Of a stretch of DNA of 64,000 nt, positions 38,347 through 48,016 are shown piece after piece (the stretch's first letter is position 1; every line of letters begins with the position of its first letter). The position numbers and the translations under genes were made by a program. Under the pieces are notes generated by a model. It saw only the letters and a list, made by a program, of their open reading frames with translations, did no database searches and was not told the origin of the DNA. Origin of the DNA: Streptococcus gwangjuense (lineage in GTDB: Bacteria > Bacillota > Bacilli > Lactobacillales > Streptococcaceae); assembly GCF_003627155.1 (NCBI RefSeq), contig NZ_CP032621.1:496001-560000 (forward strand), in the 5' to 3' direction.

Positions 38347-39513
38347 ATGAATTACCTTGTTATTTCTCCCTACTATCCGCAAAATTTTCAACAGTTTACA
38401 ATTGAGCTAGCTAATAAAGGCATCACAGTCTTGGGAATCGGTCAAGAACCATACGAGCAATTGGATGAACCTTTACGCAATAGCCTAACCGAGTATTTCC
38501 GTGTTGACAATCTTGAGAACATAGACGAAGTCAAACGTGCAGTTGCTTTTCTCTTTTATAAACATGGCCCGATTGACCGTATTGAATCCCACAATGAATA
38601 CTGGCTTGAGCTGGATGCAACACTCAGAGAACAATTCAATGTCTTTGGTGCCAAACCAGAGGATCTCAAAAAGACGAAATTTAAGTCTGAAATGAAGAAG
38701 CTTTTCAAAAAAGCAGGTGTTCCTGTGGTCCCTGGAGCTGTTATCAAGACGGAAGCAGATGTTGATCAAGCTGTGAATGAAATCGGTCTTCCAATGATTG
38801 CCAAACCTGATAATGGAGTGGGAGCAGCCGCAACCTTTAAGCTTGAGACAGAAGACGATATCAATCACTTCAAGACTGAGTGGGATCATTCAACTGTTTA
38901 TTTCTTTGAGAAATTTGTCACCTCTAGCGAAATTTGTACCTTTGATGGTCTTGTGGACAAGGATGGTAAAATTGTCTTCTCAACAACCTTTGATTACGCC
39001 TATACACCTCTGGATCTTATGATTTACAAGATGGACAATTCCTACTATGTTCTTAAGGACATGGATCCTAAACTTCGCAAGTATGGTGAAGCGATTGTCA
39101 AGGAATTTGGTATGAAAGAACGGTTCTTCCATATTGAGTTCTTCCGTGAAGGGGATGATTACATCGCCATTGAGTACAATAACCGCCCTGCAGGTGGTTT
39201 CACTATTGATGTTTATAACTTTGCTCATTCCTTGGACCTCTATCGTGGATATGCTGCTATTGTAGCAGGAGAAGAGTTCCCAGCGTCAGACTTTGAACCT
39301 CAGTTTTGTTTAGCTACATCCCGTCGTGCAAATGCTCACTATGTTTATTCTGAGGAGGACTTGCTTGCCAAATACAGCCATCAGTTCAAGGTTAAAAAAA
39401 TCATGCCAGCAGCCTTTGCGGAACTTCAAGGAGATTACCTTTATATGCTGACAACTCCGAGTCGACAAGAAATGGAGCAGATGATTGCAGATTTCGGACA
39501 ACGTCAAGAATAA
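38347..39513 (+). CDS. ATP-grasp domain protein, amino-acid/peptide ligase-like
   Basis: 388-residue ATP-grasp enzyme resembling one half of the carbamoyl-phosphate synthase large chain. An N-terminal Rossmann-like pre-ATP domain is followed by the ATP-binding region: FKSEMKKLFKKAGVPVVPGA, PMIAKPDNGVGAAATFKL, FEKFVTSSEICTFDGLV, and the metal-binding HIEFFREGDDYIAIEYNNRPAGG. Such enzymes form an acyl-phosphate and join it to an amine. The substrate is unknown. It closes the hydrolase cluster and has its own downstream terminator. Confidence 0.88.
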   Translation: MNYLVISPYYPQNFQQFTIELANKGITVLGIGQEPYEQLDEPLRNSLTEYFRVDNLENIDEVKRAVAFLFYKHGPIDRIESHNEYWLELDATLREQFNVFGAKPEDLKKTKFKSEMKKLFKKAGVPVVPGAVIKTEADVDQAVNEIGLPMIAKPDNGVGAAATFKLETEDDINHFKTEWDHSTVYFFEKFVTSSEICTFDGLVDKDGKIVFSTTFDYAYTPLDLMIYKMDNSYYVLKDMDPKLRKYGEAIVKEFGMKERFFHIEFFREGDDYIAIEYNNRPAGGFTIDVYNFAHSLDLYRGYAAIVAGEEFPASDFEPQFCLATSRRANAHYVYSEEDLLAKYSHQFKVKKIMPAAFAELQGDYLYMLTTPSRQEMEQMIADFGQRQE

Positions 39514-39521
39514 GAACTCTC

Positions 39522-39555
39522 GGATTAAGGAAATGCACCTCCTTAATCCTTTTAT
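39522..39555 (+). terminator. Terminator after the ATP-grasp gene
   Basis: GGATTAAGG/CCTTAATCC stem, 10-nt loop, T-rich tail. Confidence 0.85.
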
Positions 39556-39606
39556 TTTAACAAGAGAAATAAAACCGCTTTCTCATACATTCTTTTAGAA
39601 AACCTG

Positions 39607-39635
39607 TTGCTAAAAGATATAAAAATTGATAGAAT
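39607..39635 (+). promoter_or_regulatory. Aquaglyceroporin promoter
   Basis: TTGCTA (39607-39612), 17-nt spacer, TAGAAT (39630-39635). Confidence 0.6.
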
Positions 39636-39672
39636 AAGGATTGTCTAAAAAATTTTAAGGAGAATCTATCAA

Positions 39673-40578
39673 ATGGATTTCACATGGGCAATTAAATATG
39701 CCACTGAATTTTTGGCCACTGCTATTTTGATCATTCTTGGAAATGGTGCAGTTGCCAACGTTGAACTTAAAGGTACGAAAGGTCACCAAAGTGGCTGGAT
39801 CGTTATCGCTGTTGGTTATGGTATGGGGGTTATGATCCCAGCCTTGATGTTTGGTAACGTATCTGGTAACCACATTAACCCAGCCTTCACTCTTGGACTT
39901 GCGATCAGCGGTCTCTTCCCTTGGGCACAAGTTGCACCTTATATCATCGCACAAGTTTTGGGTGCTATCTTTGGTCAAGCCTTGGTTGTGGCAACACACC
40001 GCCCATACTACTTGAAAACTGAAAATCCAAACAACATCTTGGGTACTTTCTCAACAATTTCAAGTTTGGATAATGGTACAAAAGAATCACATTTTGCAGC
40101 AACTGTTAATGGTTTTGTAAACGAGTTTGTCGGTTCATTTGTTCTTTTCTTTGCAGCCCTTGGTATGACTAAAAACTTCTTTGGTGCCGAACTAGTATCA
40201 AAAGCACAAGCTGCTATCAATGCTCAAGTTGCACAAGCAACTACTCAAGGTCAAACAATTCCTCAAGAACAAGTAACAGCAGCACTTGACCAAGCTAAAG
40301 AACAAGTAGCGCCATTTATGACTTCTGGTCTTGGAATTGCTCACTTGGCACTTGGATTCCTTGTTATGGCTTTGGTAACATCACTTGGTGGACCTACAGG
40401 GCCTGCCTTGAACCCAGCCCGTGACTTGGGACCACGTCTCCTTCATGCTTTCCTTCCAAAATCAGTTCTTGGTGAGCACAAAGGTGATTCAAAATGGTGG
40501 TATTCTTGGGTACCAGTAGTAGCACCTATCGCAGCAGCAATTGCGGCAGTAGCTATCTTCAAATTCCTTTACCTATAA
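39673..40578 (+). CDS. MIP-family aquaporin / glycerol facilitator
   Basis: 301-residue channel with six transmembrane helices and two half-helices bearing the NPA boxes: GNHINPAFTLG and GPALNPARDLG. The Asp after the second NPA-Arg favours the glycerol-conducting subgroup. An unusual Gln/Ala-rich insertion (about residues 180-215, QAAINAQVAQATTQGQTIPQ) sits between helices 4 and 5 and would be a long loop. It is monocistronic, between two terminators, with no glpK neighbour. Confidence 0.92.
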   Translation: MDFTWAIKYATEFLATAILIILGNGAVANVELKGTKGHQSGWIVIAVGYGMGVMIPALMFGNVSGNHINPAFTLGLAISGLFPWAQVAPYIIAQVLGAIFGQALVVATHRPYYLKTENPNNILGTFSTISSLDNGTKESHFAATVNGFVNEFVGSFVLFFAALGMTKNFFGAELVSKAQAAINAQVAQATTQGQTIPQEQVTAALDQAKEQVAPFMTSGLGIAHLALGFLVMALVTSLGGPTGPALNPARDLGPRLLHAFLPKSVLGEHKGDSKWWYSWVPVVAPIAAAIAAVAIFKFLYL

Positions 40579-40585
40579 GAAATTG

Positions 40586-40610
40586 AAACCGAGGAAATCC
40601 TCGGTTTTTT
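40586..40610 (+). terminator. Aquaglyceroporin terminator
   Basis: AAACCGAGGA/TCCTCGGTTT compact hairpin plus T-run. Confidence 0.9.
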
Positions 40611-40701
40611 AGATGAAATTTTACGAAAAAAAGGTAAATCTGAGCATAATTTCTTGTAAAAAATTCTAAAATCCTTTAAAATAAAAGAGTTGGAGGAATT
40701 T

Positions 40702-41427
40702 ATGAATGTAAATCAGATTGTACGGATTATTCCTACTTTAAAAGTTAATAATAGAAAATTAAATGAAACATTTTATATTGAAACTCTTGGCATGAAGGCC
40801 TTGTTAGAAGAATCAGCCTTTCTGTCACTAGGTGATCAAACAGGTCTAGAAAAGCTGGTTTTAGAAGAAGCTCCAAGTATGCGCACTCGTAAGGTAGAGG
40901 GAAGAAAAAAACTGGCTAGATTGATTGTCAAGGTGGAAAATCCATTAGAAATCGAGGCCTTATTAGCTAAAACAGATTCGATTCATCAATTATATAAAGG
41001 TCAAAATGGCTACGCTTTTGAGATTTTTTCACCCGAAGATGATTTGATTTTGATTCATGCGGAAGATGACAGAGCAAGTCTAGTAGAAGTAGGAGAAAAG
41101 CCAGAATTTCAAACAGATCTGGAGTCAATTTCTTTAAGTAAATTTGAAATTTCTATGGAATTACACCTCCCAACGGATGTAGATAGTTTCTTGGAACTAT
41201 CTGAAATTGGGGCATCCCTTGATTTTATCCCAGCTCAGGGTCAAGATTTGACTGTGGACAATACGGCTACTTGGGACTTATCTATGCTCAAGTTCTTGGT
41301 CAATGAACTAGATATAGCAAGTCTTCGCAAGAAGTTTGAGTCTACCGAATATTTTATTCCTAAGTCTGAAAAATTCTTCCTTGGTAAAGATAGAAATAAT
41401 GTTGAATTGTGGTTTGAAGAAGTATGA
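40702..41427 (+). CDS. cppA: CppA family protein (glyoxalase/VOC fold)
   Basis: 241-residue protein matching the streptococcal CppA family, first described as a C3-degrading proteinase. The sequence shows two vicinal-oxygen-chelate-like repeats (IIPTLKVNNRKLNETFYIE at the start; KFEISMELHLPTDVDSFL in the second half) and no protease signature, signal peptide or anchor, so the protease label is doubtful. The ATG at 40702 has GGAGG upstream; an in-frame TTG at 40690 is less likely. It overlaps the serine hydrolase gene by four bases. Confidence 0.88.
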   Translation: MNVNQIVRIIPTLKVNNRKLNETFYIETLGMKALLEESAFLSLGDQTGLEKLVLEEAPSMRTRKVEGRKKLARLIVKVENPLEIEALLAKTDSIHQLYKGQNGYAFEIFSPEDDLILIHAEDDRASLVEVGEKPEFQTDLESISLSKFEISMELHLPTDVDSFLELSEIGASLDFIPAQGQDLTVDNTATWDLSMLKFLVNELDIASLRKKFESTEYFIPKSEKFFLGKDRNNVELWFEEV

Positions 41428-42359
41428 AGTGGACCAAGATTATTAAAAAAATAGAAGAACAAATCGAGGCAGGGATCTATCCCGGGGCCTCTTTTGCGTA
41501 TTTTAAGGACAATCAATGGATGGAGTTCTATTTAGGTCATAGTGACCCAGAGCATGGCTTGCAGACTGAGGCAGGACTAGTTTATGATCTAGCTAGTGTC
41601 AGCAAGGTTGTTGGGGTTGGTACCGTTTTTACCTTCTTGTGGGAAAAAGGTCAATTAGATATTGACAGACCGGTAACAGATTTTTTACCAGAGAGTGATT
41701 ATCCAGACATCACTATTCGCCAGCTCTTGACTCACGCTACAGACCTTGATCCGTTTATTCCCAATCGTGATCTTTTAACAGCACCTGAATTAAAGGAAGC
41801 TATGTTTCATCTCAACAGACGAAGCCAGCCTGCCTTTCTTTATTCGGATGTCCATTTTTTGCTGTTAGGTTTTATCTTGGAAAGAATCTTTAATCAAGAC
41901 TTGGATGTGATTTTACAGGAGCAAGTCTGGAATCTTTGGGGAATGGCGGATACCCAGTTTGGGCCAGTTGAGCGCGCTGTTCCAACAGTTAGAGATGTAG
42001 AGGCAGGTCTGGTACATGATCCCAAGGCTCGCCTCCTGGGAAGACATGCAGGTAGTGCTGGTTTGTTTTCGACTGTAAAGGATTTACAAATCTTTTTAGA
42101 ACACTATTTAGCAGATGGTTTCGCAAGAGATTTGAGTCAAAATTTTTCTCCTTTGGATGACAAGGAACGTTCTTTGGCATGGAATTTGGAAGGAGATTGG
42201 CTAGACCATACGGGCTATACAGGTACCTTTATCATGTGGAATCGTCATAAGCAAGAAGCGGCTATTTTCCTATCGAATCGTACCTATGAAAAGGATGAGA
42301 GGGCTCAATGGATTATAGACCGCAATCAAGTGATGGACTTGATTCGCAAAGAAGAGTAA
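41424..42359 (+). CDS. Beta-lactamase-family serine hydrolase
   Basis: 311-residue class C beta-lactamase/DD-peptidase-like protein. The SxxK nucleophile motif is LASVSKVVG, the Tyr-containing second motif is LYSDVHFLLLGF, and the C-terminal HTGYTGTFIMW replaces the KTG box. It has no signal peptide, so it probably acts in the cytosol as an esterase or peptidase rather than in beta-lactam resistance. Translationally coupled to cppA. The EamA gene follows nine bases later. Confidence 0.87.
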   Translation: MKWTKIIKKIEEQIEAGIYPGASFAYFKDNQWMEFYLGHSDPEHGLQTEAGLVYDLASVSKVVGVGTVFTFLWEKGQLDIDRPVTDFLPESDYPDITIRQLLTHATDLDPFIPNRDLLTAPELKEAMFHLNRRSQPAFLYSDVHFLLLGFILERIFNQDLDVILQEQVWNLWGMADTQFGPVERAVPTVRDVEAGLVHDPKARLLGRHAGSAGLFSTVKDLQIFLEHYLADGFARDLSQNFSPLDDKERSLAWNLEGDWLDHTGYTGTFIMWNRHKQEAAIFLSNRTYEKDERAQWIIDRNQVMDLIRKEE

Positions 42360-42367
42360 GGAGAGAC

Positions 42368-43264
42368 ATGTCAAACAGTTTAAAAGGGACTCTATTAACA
42401 GTTGTGGCTGGTATTGCTTGGGGCTTGTCAGGAACGAGTGGCCAATACCTGATGGCGCACGGAATTTCTGCTCTGGTTTTGACCAACTTGCGTCTTTTAA
42501 TCGCTGGTGGAATTCTCATGCTCTTAGCTTATGCCACGGCAAAGGATAAAATGCTGGCCTTTTTAAAGGATAGAAAGAGTTTGTTGTCTCTTCTTATTTT
42601 TGCTCTGATTGGACTTTTTCTCAACCAATTTGCCTATCTAACTGCTATTCAGGAGACCAATGCAGGTACCGCGACAGTGCTTCAGTATGTTTGTCCTGTC
42701 GGGATTTTGATTTATAGCTGTATCAAGGATAAGGTGGCGCCGACACTGGGAGAGATTGTTTCTATCATATTAGCCATCGGAGGAACCTTCCTGATCGCCA
42801 CTCATGGGCAGTTGGACCAGTTATCTATGACACCTGCAGGTCTGTTCTGGGGTCTCTTTTCTGCTCTGACTTACGCACTTTATATCATTTTGCCCATAGC
42901 CTTGATTAAGAAGTGGGGGAGCAGTTTGGTCATTGGTGTGGGTATGGTCATAGCTGCTTTGGTCGCCCTTCCTTTTACAGGGGTTCTACAGACTGCTATC
43001 CCAACTAGTCTTGATTTTCTTCTTGCTTTTGCAGGCATTATCCTTATCGGGACTGTTTTTGCCTATACAGCCTTCTTAAAGGGAGCCAGTTTGATTGGAC
43101 CGGTTAAGTCAAGTTTGTTGGCTTCAATTGAGCCAATTTCGGCTGTTTTCTTTGCCTTCTTAATCATGAATGAACAATTTTATCCCATTGATTTTCTTGG
43201 CATGGCAATGATTTTAATTGCAGTAACTCTGATTTCTTTGAAAGATTTATTGTTAGAGAAATAA
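42368..43264 (+). CDS. EamA/DMT-family transporter
   Basis: 298-residue membrane protein with ten predicted helices arranged as two EamA repeats (about residues 8-140 and 150-290). GIAWGLSGTSGQYL opens the first repeat, and PAGLFWGLFSALTYALYIILP opens the second. The family exports amino acids or other metabolites. Substrate unknown. The ATG at 42368 has AAGGAGAG upstream and follows the preceding stop by a few bases. Third gene of the cppA cluster. Confidence 0.9.
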   Translation: MSNSLKGTLLTVVAGIAWGLSGTSGQYLMAHGISALVLTNLRLLIAGGILMLLAYATAKDKMLAFLKDRKSLLSLLIFALIGLFLNQFAYLTAIQETNAGTATVLQYVCPVGILIYSCIKDKVAPTLGEIVSIILAIGGTFLIATHGQLDQLSMTPAGLFWGLFSALTYALYIILPIALIKKWGSSLVIGVGMVIAALVALPFTGVLQTAIPTSLDFLLAFAGIILIGTVFAYTAFLKGASLIGPVKSSLLASIEPISAVFFAFLIMNEQFYPIDFLGMAMILIAVTLISLKDLLLEK

Positions 43265-43284
43265 ACAAAAAATGAAAGTAGATG

Positions 43285-43314
43285 ATAACCACTCTCAAAG
43301 AGGGGTTATTTTTA
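43285..43314 (+). terminator. Terminator after the EamA gene
   Basis: ATAACC...GGTTAT stem with inner CTC/GAG pairing, then T-run. Confidence 0.78.
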
Positions 43315-43416
43315 CTAGTAAAAGTCTTTAAATCTAAATGAATTAATGAAATTTTATAAAAGTTTAAGCCTTTTTTCTTAAAATATTTATATGAGTATAG
43401 AATACCTGGAGAAAAT

Positions 43417-44175
43417 ATGAATATTTTTAAAAAAATACATCCATCTAAACCTCTAAAATACTTGAGATGGTTTGATATTGTGATTATTACGATCATAATG
43501 TTTGGTCAATTTATAATTCGTTCAACCGAGCTATTTTTAGCAAATACGTTTCCAACGGGTGCATCAAGTACAGTAGGGACAGTTAGACAGGCTGCAAGCG
43601 AAGGTGCGGCTTATTCTAGTAATTTTACCTTGCAAACTATATTACTGACTGTGACCTTACTCTATCTTTTGATTCGAAATTATGATTTTAAACAGCTTCC
43701 TATTCGCTGGAATTGGTCCATTATCTTTTGGGTTCCATTTATATTTGCTTTAGTGGGACTGTTTGGAGACTTGGTTACAACTCTCACTGGTAAATATAAT
43801 TACTTTAACCCAGACCTTTTTGCCTATATAGATTTCACGCAAATAATAGGGAAGTTCTTAGCTCTCAGCCCGATAGTGATTGTCTATGCCTTGCTTAATG
43901 GATTTTATGAAGAGTTTTTCTTTCTAGGTTTGTTAACTTCAGTGAAGGAAAAACACAAGTGGTTAGTTTTGCTTTATTCTACTAGTATTCGTATTTCCTT
44001 CCACACCTATCAAGGATTAGTATGGGCTTTGGTAATCGGTGTAGTTTATGGCTTATTCTATTATTTCTTATACAAATATAAAATTAAAAATCTCCTTCCA
44101 TTCTTTCTTATGCATGCTTTATCAGATATGTTTGGTTCTAGCCTGATCTATCTATTGATTGCTTGGGGGACTTAA
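43417..44175 (+). CDS. CPBP-family intramembrane metalloprotease (CAAX/Abi-like)
   Basis: 252-residue membrane protein with six or seven helices. The CPBP motifs are visible: the EE pair in NGFYEEFFFLGLL, a histidine in RISFHTYQGLVWAL (F-x-x-x-H pattern), and the C-terminal LMHALSDMFGSSL. In streptococci such proteins often give self-immunity to bacteriocins or process prenyl-like substrates, but no bacteriocin gene is adjacent. It is monocistronic, with TAGAAT as its -10 and GGAGAAAAT before the ATG. Confidence 0.88.
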   Translation: MNIFKKIHPSKPLKYLRWFDIVIITIIMFGQFIIRSTELFLANTFPTGASSTVGTVRQAASEGAAYSSNFTLQTILLTVTLLYLLIRNYDFKQLPIRWNWSIIFWVPFIFALVGLFGDLVTTLTGKYNYFNPDLFAYIDFTQIIGKFLALSPIVIVYALLNGFYEEFFFLGLLTSVKEKHKWLVLLYSTSIRISFHTYQGLVWALVIGVVYGLFYYFLYKYKIKNLLPFFLMHALSDMFGSSLIYLLIAWGT

Positions 44176-44182
44176 GAATCAG

Positions 44183-44215
44183 AAAAGTCCGCTCAGTTGT
44201 CTGAGCGGACTTTTT
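44183..44215 (+). terminator. Bidirectional terminator CPBP / uraA
   Basis: Perfect 14-bp stem AAAAGTCCGCTCAG/CTGAGCGGACTTTT with a 4-nt loop. Confidence 0.93.
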
Positions 44216-44227
44216 GTGTCAAGATGT

Positions 44228-45511
44228 TTAGTCTTTATTTTCGTATGGCAAGATCAAGTTCAAGATGATTCCTGTCATGGCTGATAGGGCAGTACCTGAA
44301 AGGGTAACTGGACCAAGTTTAAGGATAGCTCCTCCAAGTCCAAGAACCAACATAGCACTTGCGATGATTAGGTTACGCATTTGACTGAAGTCTACACGTT
44401 CTTTGATCAAGACTTTCAAACCATTACTTGCGATAACTCCGTAGAGAAGGATTGACATACCACCAAGTACAGCATTTGGAATGGTTGAAATCAAGGCAGT
44501 GAATTTACCAAGGAAGCTAAGGGCAATCGCGATGAAGGCAGCGTTACGGATAACTGAGACAGAAGCGATACGAGTCATACCGATAACCCCTGTATTTTCT
44601 CCATAAGTTGTATTGGCTGGTCCACCAAGGAAGGCAGAAACTGAAGTTGCGATACCGTCACCAAGAAGAGTACGGTGAAGACCTGGTTCTTTCAAGAATT
44701 GACGGCCACAGATTTGACCTAAAACAGTATGGTCTCCGATGTGTTCAGAGATTGTTACGATAGCGATTGGCAAGATAGCGATAGTTTCTGGACCGAAGTA
44801 AAGATTGTATTCTTTAAAGGCACCACCTGTGCTAAATGGCAAGTAGAAACCAGGGATTTCAAACCAGTTAGCTTTAAGAACTGGTGTAAAGTCAACCAAG
44901 CCAAGTGTTAGTGCGAAGAGGTAACCACCGATAATGGCAAAGAGGAATGGAATGATTCGTAGGAAGCCTTTTCCTTTTGTATTGATAAAGGCAGCAATCA
45001 AGAAAGTAACAACTGCTACAAGAGCATTTTTCCAATTCCCGTCAGCTACAAGACCAGCGTTAGTAACTGCTGAGCCTGCAAGTCCAAGACCGATAACGAT
45101 GATCATAGGTCCGATGATGATTGGTGGCAAGAGTTTATCAATCCATTTTGTACCTGCAAAACGAACACCAGCAGCCACAAGGACATAGACTAAACCAGTC
45201 AAGATAACCCCTGTTTGAGCAGCAGATACATCTCCACCCATTTCTTTCATAGCCAGTGACATTGCTGTGATAAAGGCAAATGAAGACCCTAGATAAACGG
45301 GAACTTTAAAACCAGTTGAAATCATATAGATGAGTGTTCCTACACCTGAAGCAAAAAGGGCAACAGATACAGGCATTCCCAAAATCAAGGGTACCAAGAT
45401 GGTCGCACCAAACATGGCGAAAACGTGTTGGAAACTAAGGAGAATTCCTTTTCCAGCCGAAGGACGTTGGTCAACGTCTAGTAACAAATCAACAGTTGAT
45501 TCTTGTTTCAT
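44228..45511 (-). CDS. uraA: Uracil permease (NCS2/UraA family)
   Basis: 427-residue membrane symporter with 14 helices. Family signatures: FQHVFAMFGATILVPLILG at the start, PETIAILPIAIVTISEHIGD holding the substrate-binding Glu, and GPANTTYGENTGVIGMTRI. It imports uracil with protons. The ATG at 45511 has GTGAGG upstream. A PyrR-type attenuator (45534-45646) controls it, linking uptake to the pyr operon elsewhere in this window. Confidence 0.95.
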   Translation of the reverse strand: MKQESTVDLLLDVDQRPSAGKGILLSFQHVFAMFGATILVPLILGMPVSVALFASGVGTLIYMISTGFKVPVYLGSSFAFITAMSLAMKEMGGDVSAAQTGVILTGLVYVLVAAGVRFAGTKWIDKLLPPIIIGPMIIVIGLGLAGSAVTNAGLVADGNWKNALVAVVTFLIAAFINTKGKGFLRIIPFLFAIIGGYLFALTLGLVDFTPVLKANWFEIPGFYLPFSTGGAFKEYNLYFGPETIAILPIAIVTISEHIGDHTVLGQICGRQFLKEPGLHRTLLGDGIATSVSAFLGGPANTTYGENTGVIGMTRIASVSVIRNAAFIAIALSFLGKFTALISTIPNAVLGGMSILLYGVIASNGLKVLIKERVDFSQMRNLIIASAMLVLGLGGAILKLGPVTLSGTALSAMTGIILNLILPYENKD

Positions 45512-45533
45512 ATAAACCTCACTTTTGGGCATC

Positions 45534-45696
45534 AAAAAAGAGCCCATTATTTTACAGCAATAGGCCCTCAGAGTAAGACTTCTCTAAAATCTAGACTTTA
45601 AAGAGTTTTAAATATTTCTGCGTCTTCGTCACCTCACGGGATGACATTAAAAACCTTTGCTTGTGATAGTATAGCAGAAATTACGAACTTTGTAAA
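45534..45696 (-). promoter_or_regulatory. PyrR-dependent attenuator and promoter of uraA
   Basis: On the minus strand the promoter is TTTACA (45691-45696), 17 nt, TATACT (45668-45673). The PyrR-binding loop ATCCCGTGAGGTGAC lies at about 45627-45646. A terminator GAGGGCCTATT.../AATGGGCTC followed by six T lies at 45534-45569, just before the gene. When UMP/UTP is high, PyrR binding favours the terminator. Confidence 0.88.
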
Positions 45697-45715
45697 TATT
45701 TTTTTACTAAAAAAT

Positions 45716-46429
45716 TTAAAGTGGGCGTTTATTGGGCATGCCAGCCTTACGTGGATATTTATTTGGTGTTTCCTTTTTCTTTTCTACCACTGTGATGTAA
45801 CGTGGATCTCCATTTGGTAGGGCGTAGCTGAGATTGTCTTCTACTTTACTAAAAAGGAGGTTGAGGGCATTCTTAGCTTCTAATAATTCCTCAGGCGCAT
45901 TGCTAGCCTTGAGTGCCAATAGTTTTCCGCCAACTTTAAGGTAGGGAATAGTTAATTCAGATAGGACTTGCATACGGGCAACCGCACGAGCCGTTACAAA
46001 ATCATACTGAGCACGGAAGTTTTTGTCTTGGGCAAAATCTTCGGCACGTCCATGGTAGAAATGAACATCGTCTAAATCCAGTTCTTGAGCCAAAAGTTGG
46101 AGGAAGTTGATGCGCTTGTTGAGAGAATCAATGATAGTTACATTTAACTGAGGATAGAGGATTTTCATTGGTAGACTAGGAAATCCTGCCCCGGCCCCGA
46201 TATCAAGCAGTTTGATAGTTTCATTGGGAATCAAGTCTTGCAGAATGGGTGCAATCGAATCGTAAAAATGTTTGAGATAAACTTCATCCTTGTCTGTAAT
46301 AGCTGTTAGATTGATTTTTTCATTCCACTCGACCAAGAGTTCAAAATAACGTTCAAATTGTTTTTTTTGCTGGTCCGAAAGTGGAAGATTCTGCTCGGCA
46401 AGCAGGTTGTAAAATGTTTCTGGTTTCAT
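45716..46429 (-). CDS. rsmG: 16S rRNA (guanine-527-N7)-methyltransferase RsmG
   Basis: 237-residue SAM-dependent methyltransferase acting on the 530 loop of 16S rRNA; loss gives low-level streptomycin resistance. The SAM loop is [17 protein letters not shown], followed by [14 protein letters not shown] and [14 protein letters not shown] basic C-terminal tail ([21 protein letters not shown] region) is typical. The ATG at 46429 has AGAAGGAAA upstream. Divergent from lemA. Confidence 0.96.
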   Translation of the reverse strand: MKPETFYNLLAEQNLPLSDQQKKQFERYFELLVEWNEKINLTAITDKDEVYLKHFYDSIAPILQDLIPNETIKLLDIGAGAGFPSLPMKILYPQLNVTIIDSLNKRINFLQLLAQELDLDDVHFYHGRAEDFAQDKNFRAQYDFVTARAVARMQVLSELTIPYLKVGGKLLALKASNAPEELLEAKNALNLLFSKVEDNLSYALPNGDPRYITVVEKKKETPNKYPRKAGMPNKRPL

Positions 46430-46522
46430 AGTTATTTCCTTCTTTAGTATCATCTTATTTTACCACAATCATTAAAAATTTGATATACTGGTACTAATCT
46501 AAAAGTAGAAAGGACTTATATA

Positions 46523-47083
46523 ATGACTTGGATTATTCTTGGAGTTTTGGCTCTTGTTGTTATTTTTGTGATTGTTAGCTATAACGGTTTGGTTAAGAAT
46601 CGTATGCAAACAAAGGAGGCTTGGAGTCAGATTGATGTTCAGTTGAAACGTCGAAATGATCTCTTGCCAAACTTGATTGAAACTGTAAAAGGTTATGCTA
46701 AGTATGAAGGTTCTACCCTTGAAAAGGTGGCAGAACTTCGCAATCAAGTTGCTGCAGCAACTTCACCAGCAGAAGCTATGAAAGCTAGTGATGCTCTTAC
46801 TCGTCAGGTTTCAGGTATTTTTGCAGTTGCAGAAAGCTATCCAGATTTGAAAGCTAGTGCCAACTTTGTTAAATTACAAGAGGAGTTGACAAACACAGAA
46901 AATAAAATTTCTTACTCTCGTCAACTTTACAACAGTGTTGTCAGCAACTACAATGTAAAATTAGAAACTTTCCCAAGCAATATTATCGCTGGAATGTTTG
47001 GATTTAAAGCAGCAGATTTCCTTCAAACACCAGAAGAGGAAAAGGCAGTTCCTAAGGTTGATTTTAGCGGTTTAGGTGGCTAA
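46523..47083 (+). CDS. lemA: LemA family protein
   Basis: 186-residue protein with one N-terminal transmembrane helix (residues about 2-22) and a long antiparallel helical domain. Family signature: [39 protein letters not shown]. LemA is regularly paired with htpX, as here, and is thought to assist the membrane protease; its exact role is unknown. Promoter TATACT near 46484. Its stop lies one base from the htpX start. Confidence 0.94.
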   Translation: MTWIILGVLALVVIFVIVSYNGLVKNRMQTKEAWSQIDVQLKRRNDLLPNLIETVKGYAKYEGSTLEKVAELRNQVAAATSPAEAMKASDALTRQVSGIFAVAESYPDLKASANFVKLQEELTNTENKISYSRQLYNSVVSNYNVKLETFPSNIIAGMFGFKAADFLQTPEEEKAVPKVDFSGLGG

Positions 47084-47084
47084 A

Positions 47085-47984
47085 ATGTTGTTTGATCAAA
47101 TTGCAAGCAATAAACGAAAAACCTGGATTTTGTTGCTGGTATTTTTCCTACTCTTAGCTCTTGTTGGCTATGCTGTTGGTTACCTCTTTATGCGGTCTGG
47201 GATTGGTGGTTTGGTTATCGCACTGATTATCGGCTTTATCTATGCCTTGTCCATGATTTTTCAATCGACAGAGATCGTCATGTCCATGAATGGGGCGCGT
47301 GAGGTGGATGAGCAAACGGCACCAGACCTCTACCATGTAGTGGAAGATATGGCTATGGTGGCTCAGATTCCTATGCCTCGTGTTTTCATCATTGATGATC
47401 CAGCCTTAAATGCCTTTGCGACAGGTTCTAACCCTCAAAACGCAGCGGTTGCTGCGACGTCAGGTCTCCTAGCTATCATGAATCGCGAAGAACTAGAAGC
47501 TGTTATGGGACATGAAGTCAGTCATATTCGTAATTACGATATCCGTATTTCGACTATTGCTGTTGCCCTTGCTAGTGCTATCACCATGCTTTCTAGTATG
47601 GCAGGTCGTATGATGTGGTGGGGTGGAGCAGGTCGTAGACGAAGTGATGATGACCGAGATGGAAATGGCTTAGAAATCATTATGCTAGTGGTTTCCCTAC
47701 TAGCTATTGTGCTGGCTCCTCTCGCTGCAACCTTGGTGCAACTAGCTATTTCTCGTCAGAGGGAATTCCTAGCTGATGCTTCCAGTGTCGAGTTGACTCG
47801 TAATCCTCAAGGGATGATAAATGCTCTACATAAGTTGGATAACAGTAAACCGATGAGTCGTCCTGTTGATGATGCCAGCAGTGCACTTTATATCAATGAT
47901 CCTAAGAAAGGGGGAGGGTTCCAAAAACTCTTTTATACCCACCCACCTATCTCAGAACGTATTGAACGTTTAAAACATATGTAA
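47085..47984 (+). CDS. htpX: Membrane zinc protease HtpX
   Basis: 299-residue M48-family membrane metalloprotease for quality control of membrane proteins. Two N-terminal helices (about 15-55), zinc motif [13 protein letters not shown] (HExxH), two further helices, and the third zinc ligand Glu in [12 protein letters not shown]. The C-terminal [14 protein letters not shown] is typical. The ATG at 47085 is used by homologues; a GTG nine bases upstream, within the lemA end, is an alternative. Operon with lemA. Confidence 0.95.
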   Translation: MLFDQIASNKRKTWILLLVFFLLLALVGYAVGYLFMRSGIGGLVIALIIGFIYALSMIFQSTEIVMSMNGAREVDEQTAPDLYHVVEDMAMVAQIPMPRVFIIDDPALNAFATGSNPQNAAVAATSGLLAIMNREELEAVMGHEVSHIRNYDIRISTIAVALASAITMLSSMAGRMMWWGGAGRRRSDDDRDGNGLEIIMLVVSLLAIVLAPLAATLVQLAISRQREFLADASSVELTRNPQGMINALHKLDNSKPMSRPVDDASSALYINDPKKGGGFQKLFYTHPPISERIERLKHM

Positions 47985-48016
47985 AATGAAGGCTGGGAAA
48001 AAGCCTTTAAAATCTG

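Noticed and set aside
40702..41427. CppA as a secreted C3-degrading protease
   Set aside because: No signal peptide, anchor or protease motif; the sequence looks like a VOC-fold protein, so the historical function is not asserted.
41424..42359. Beta-lactam resistance gene
   Set aside because: SxxK fold is present, but there is no signal peptide and the third motif is HTG; housekeeping esterase or peptidase is more likely.
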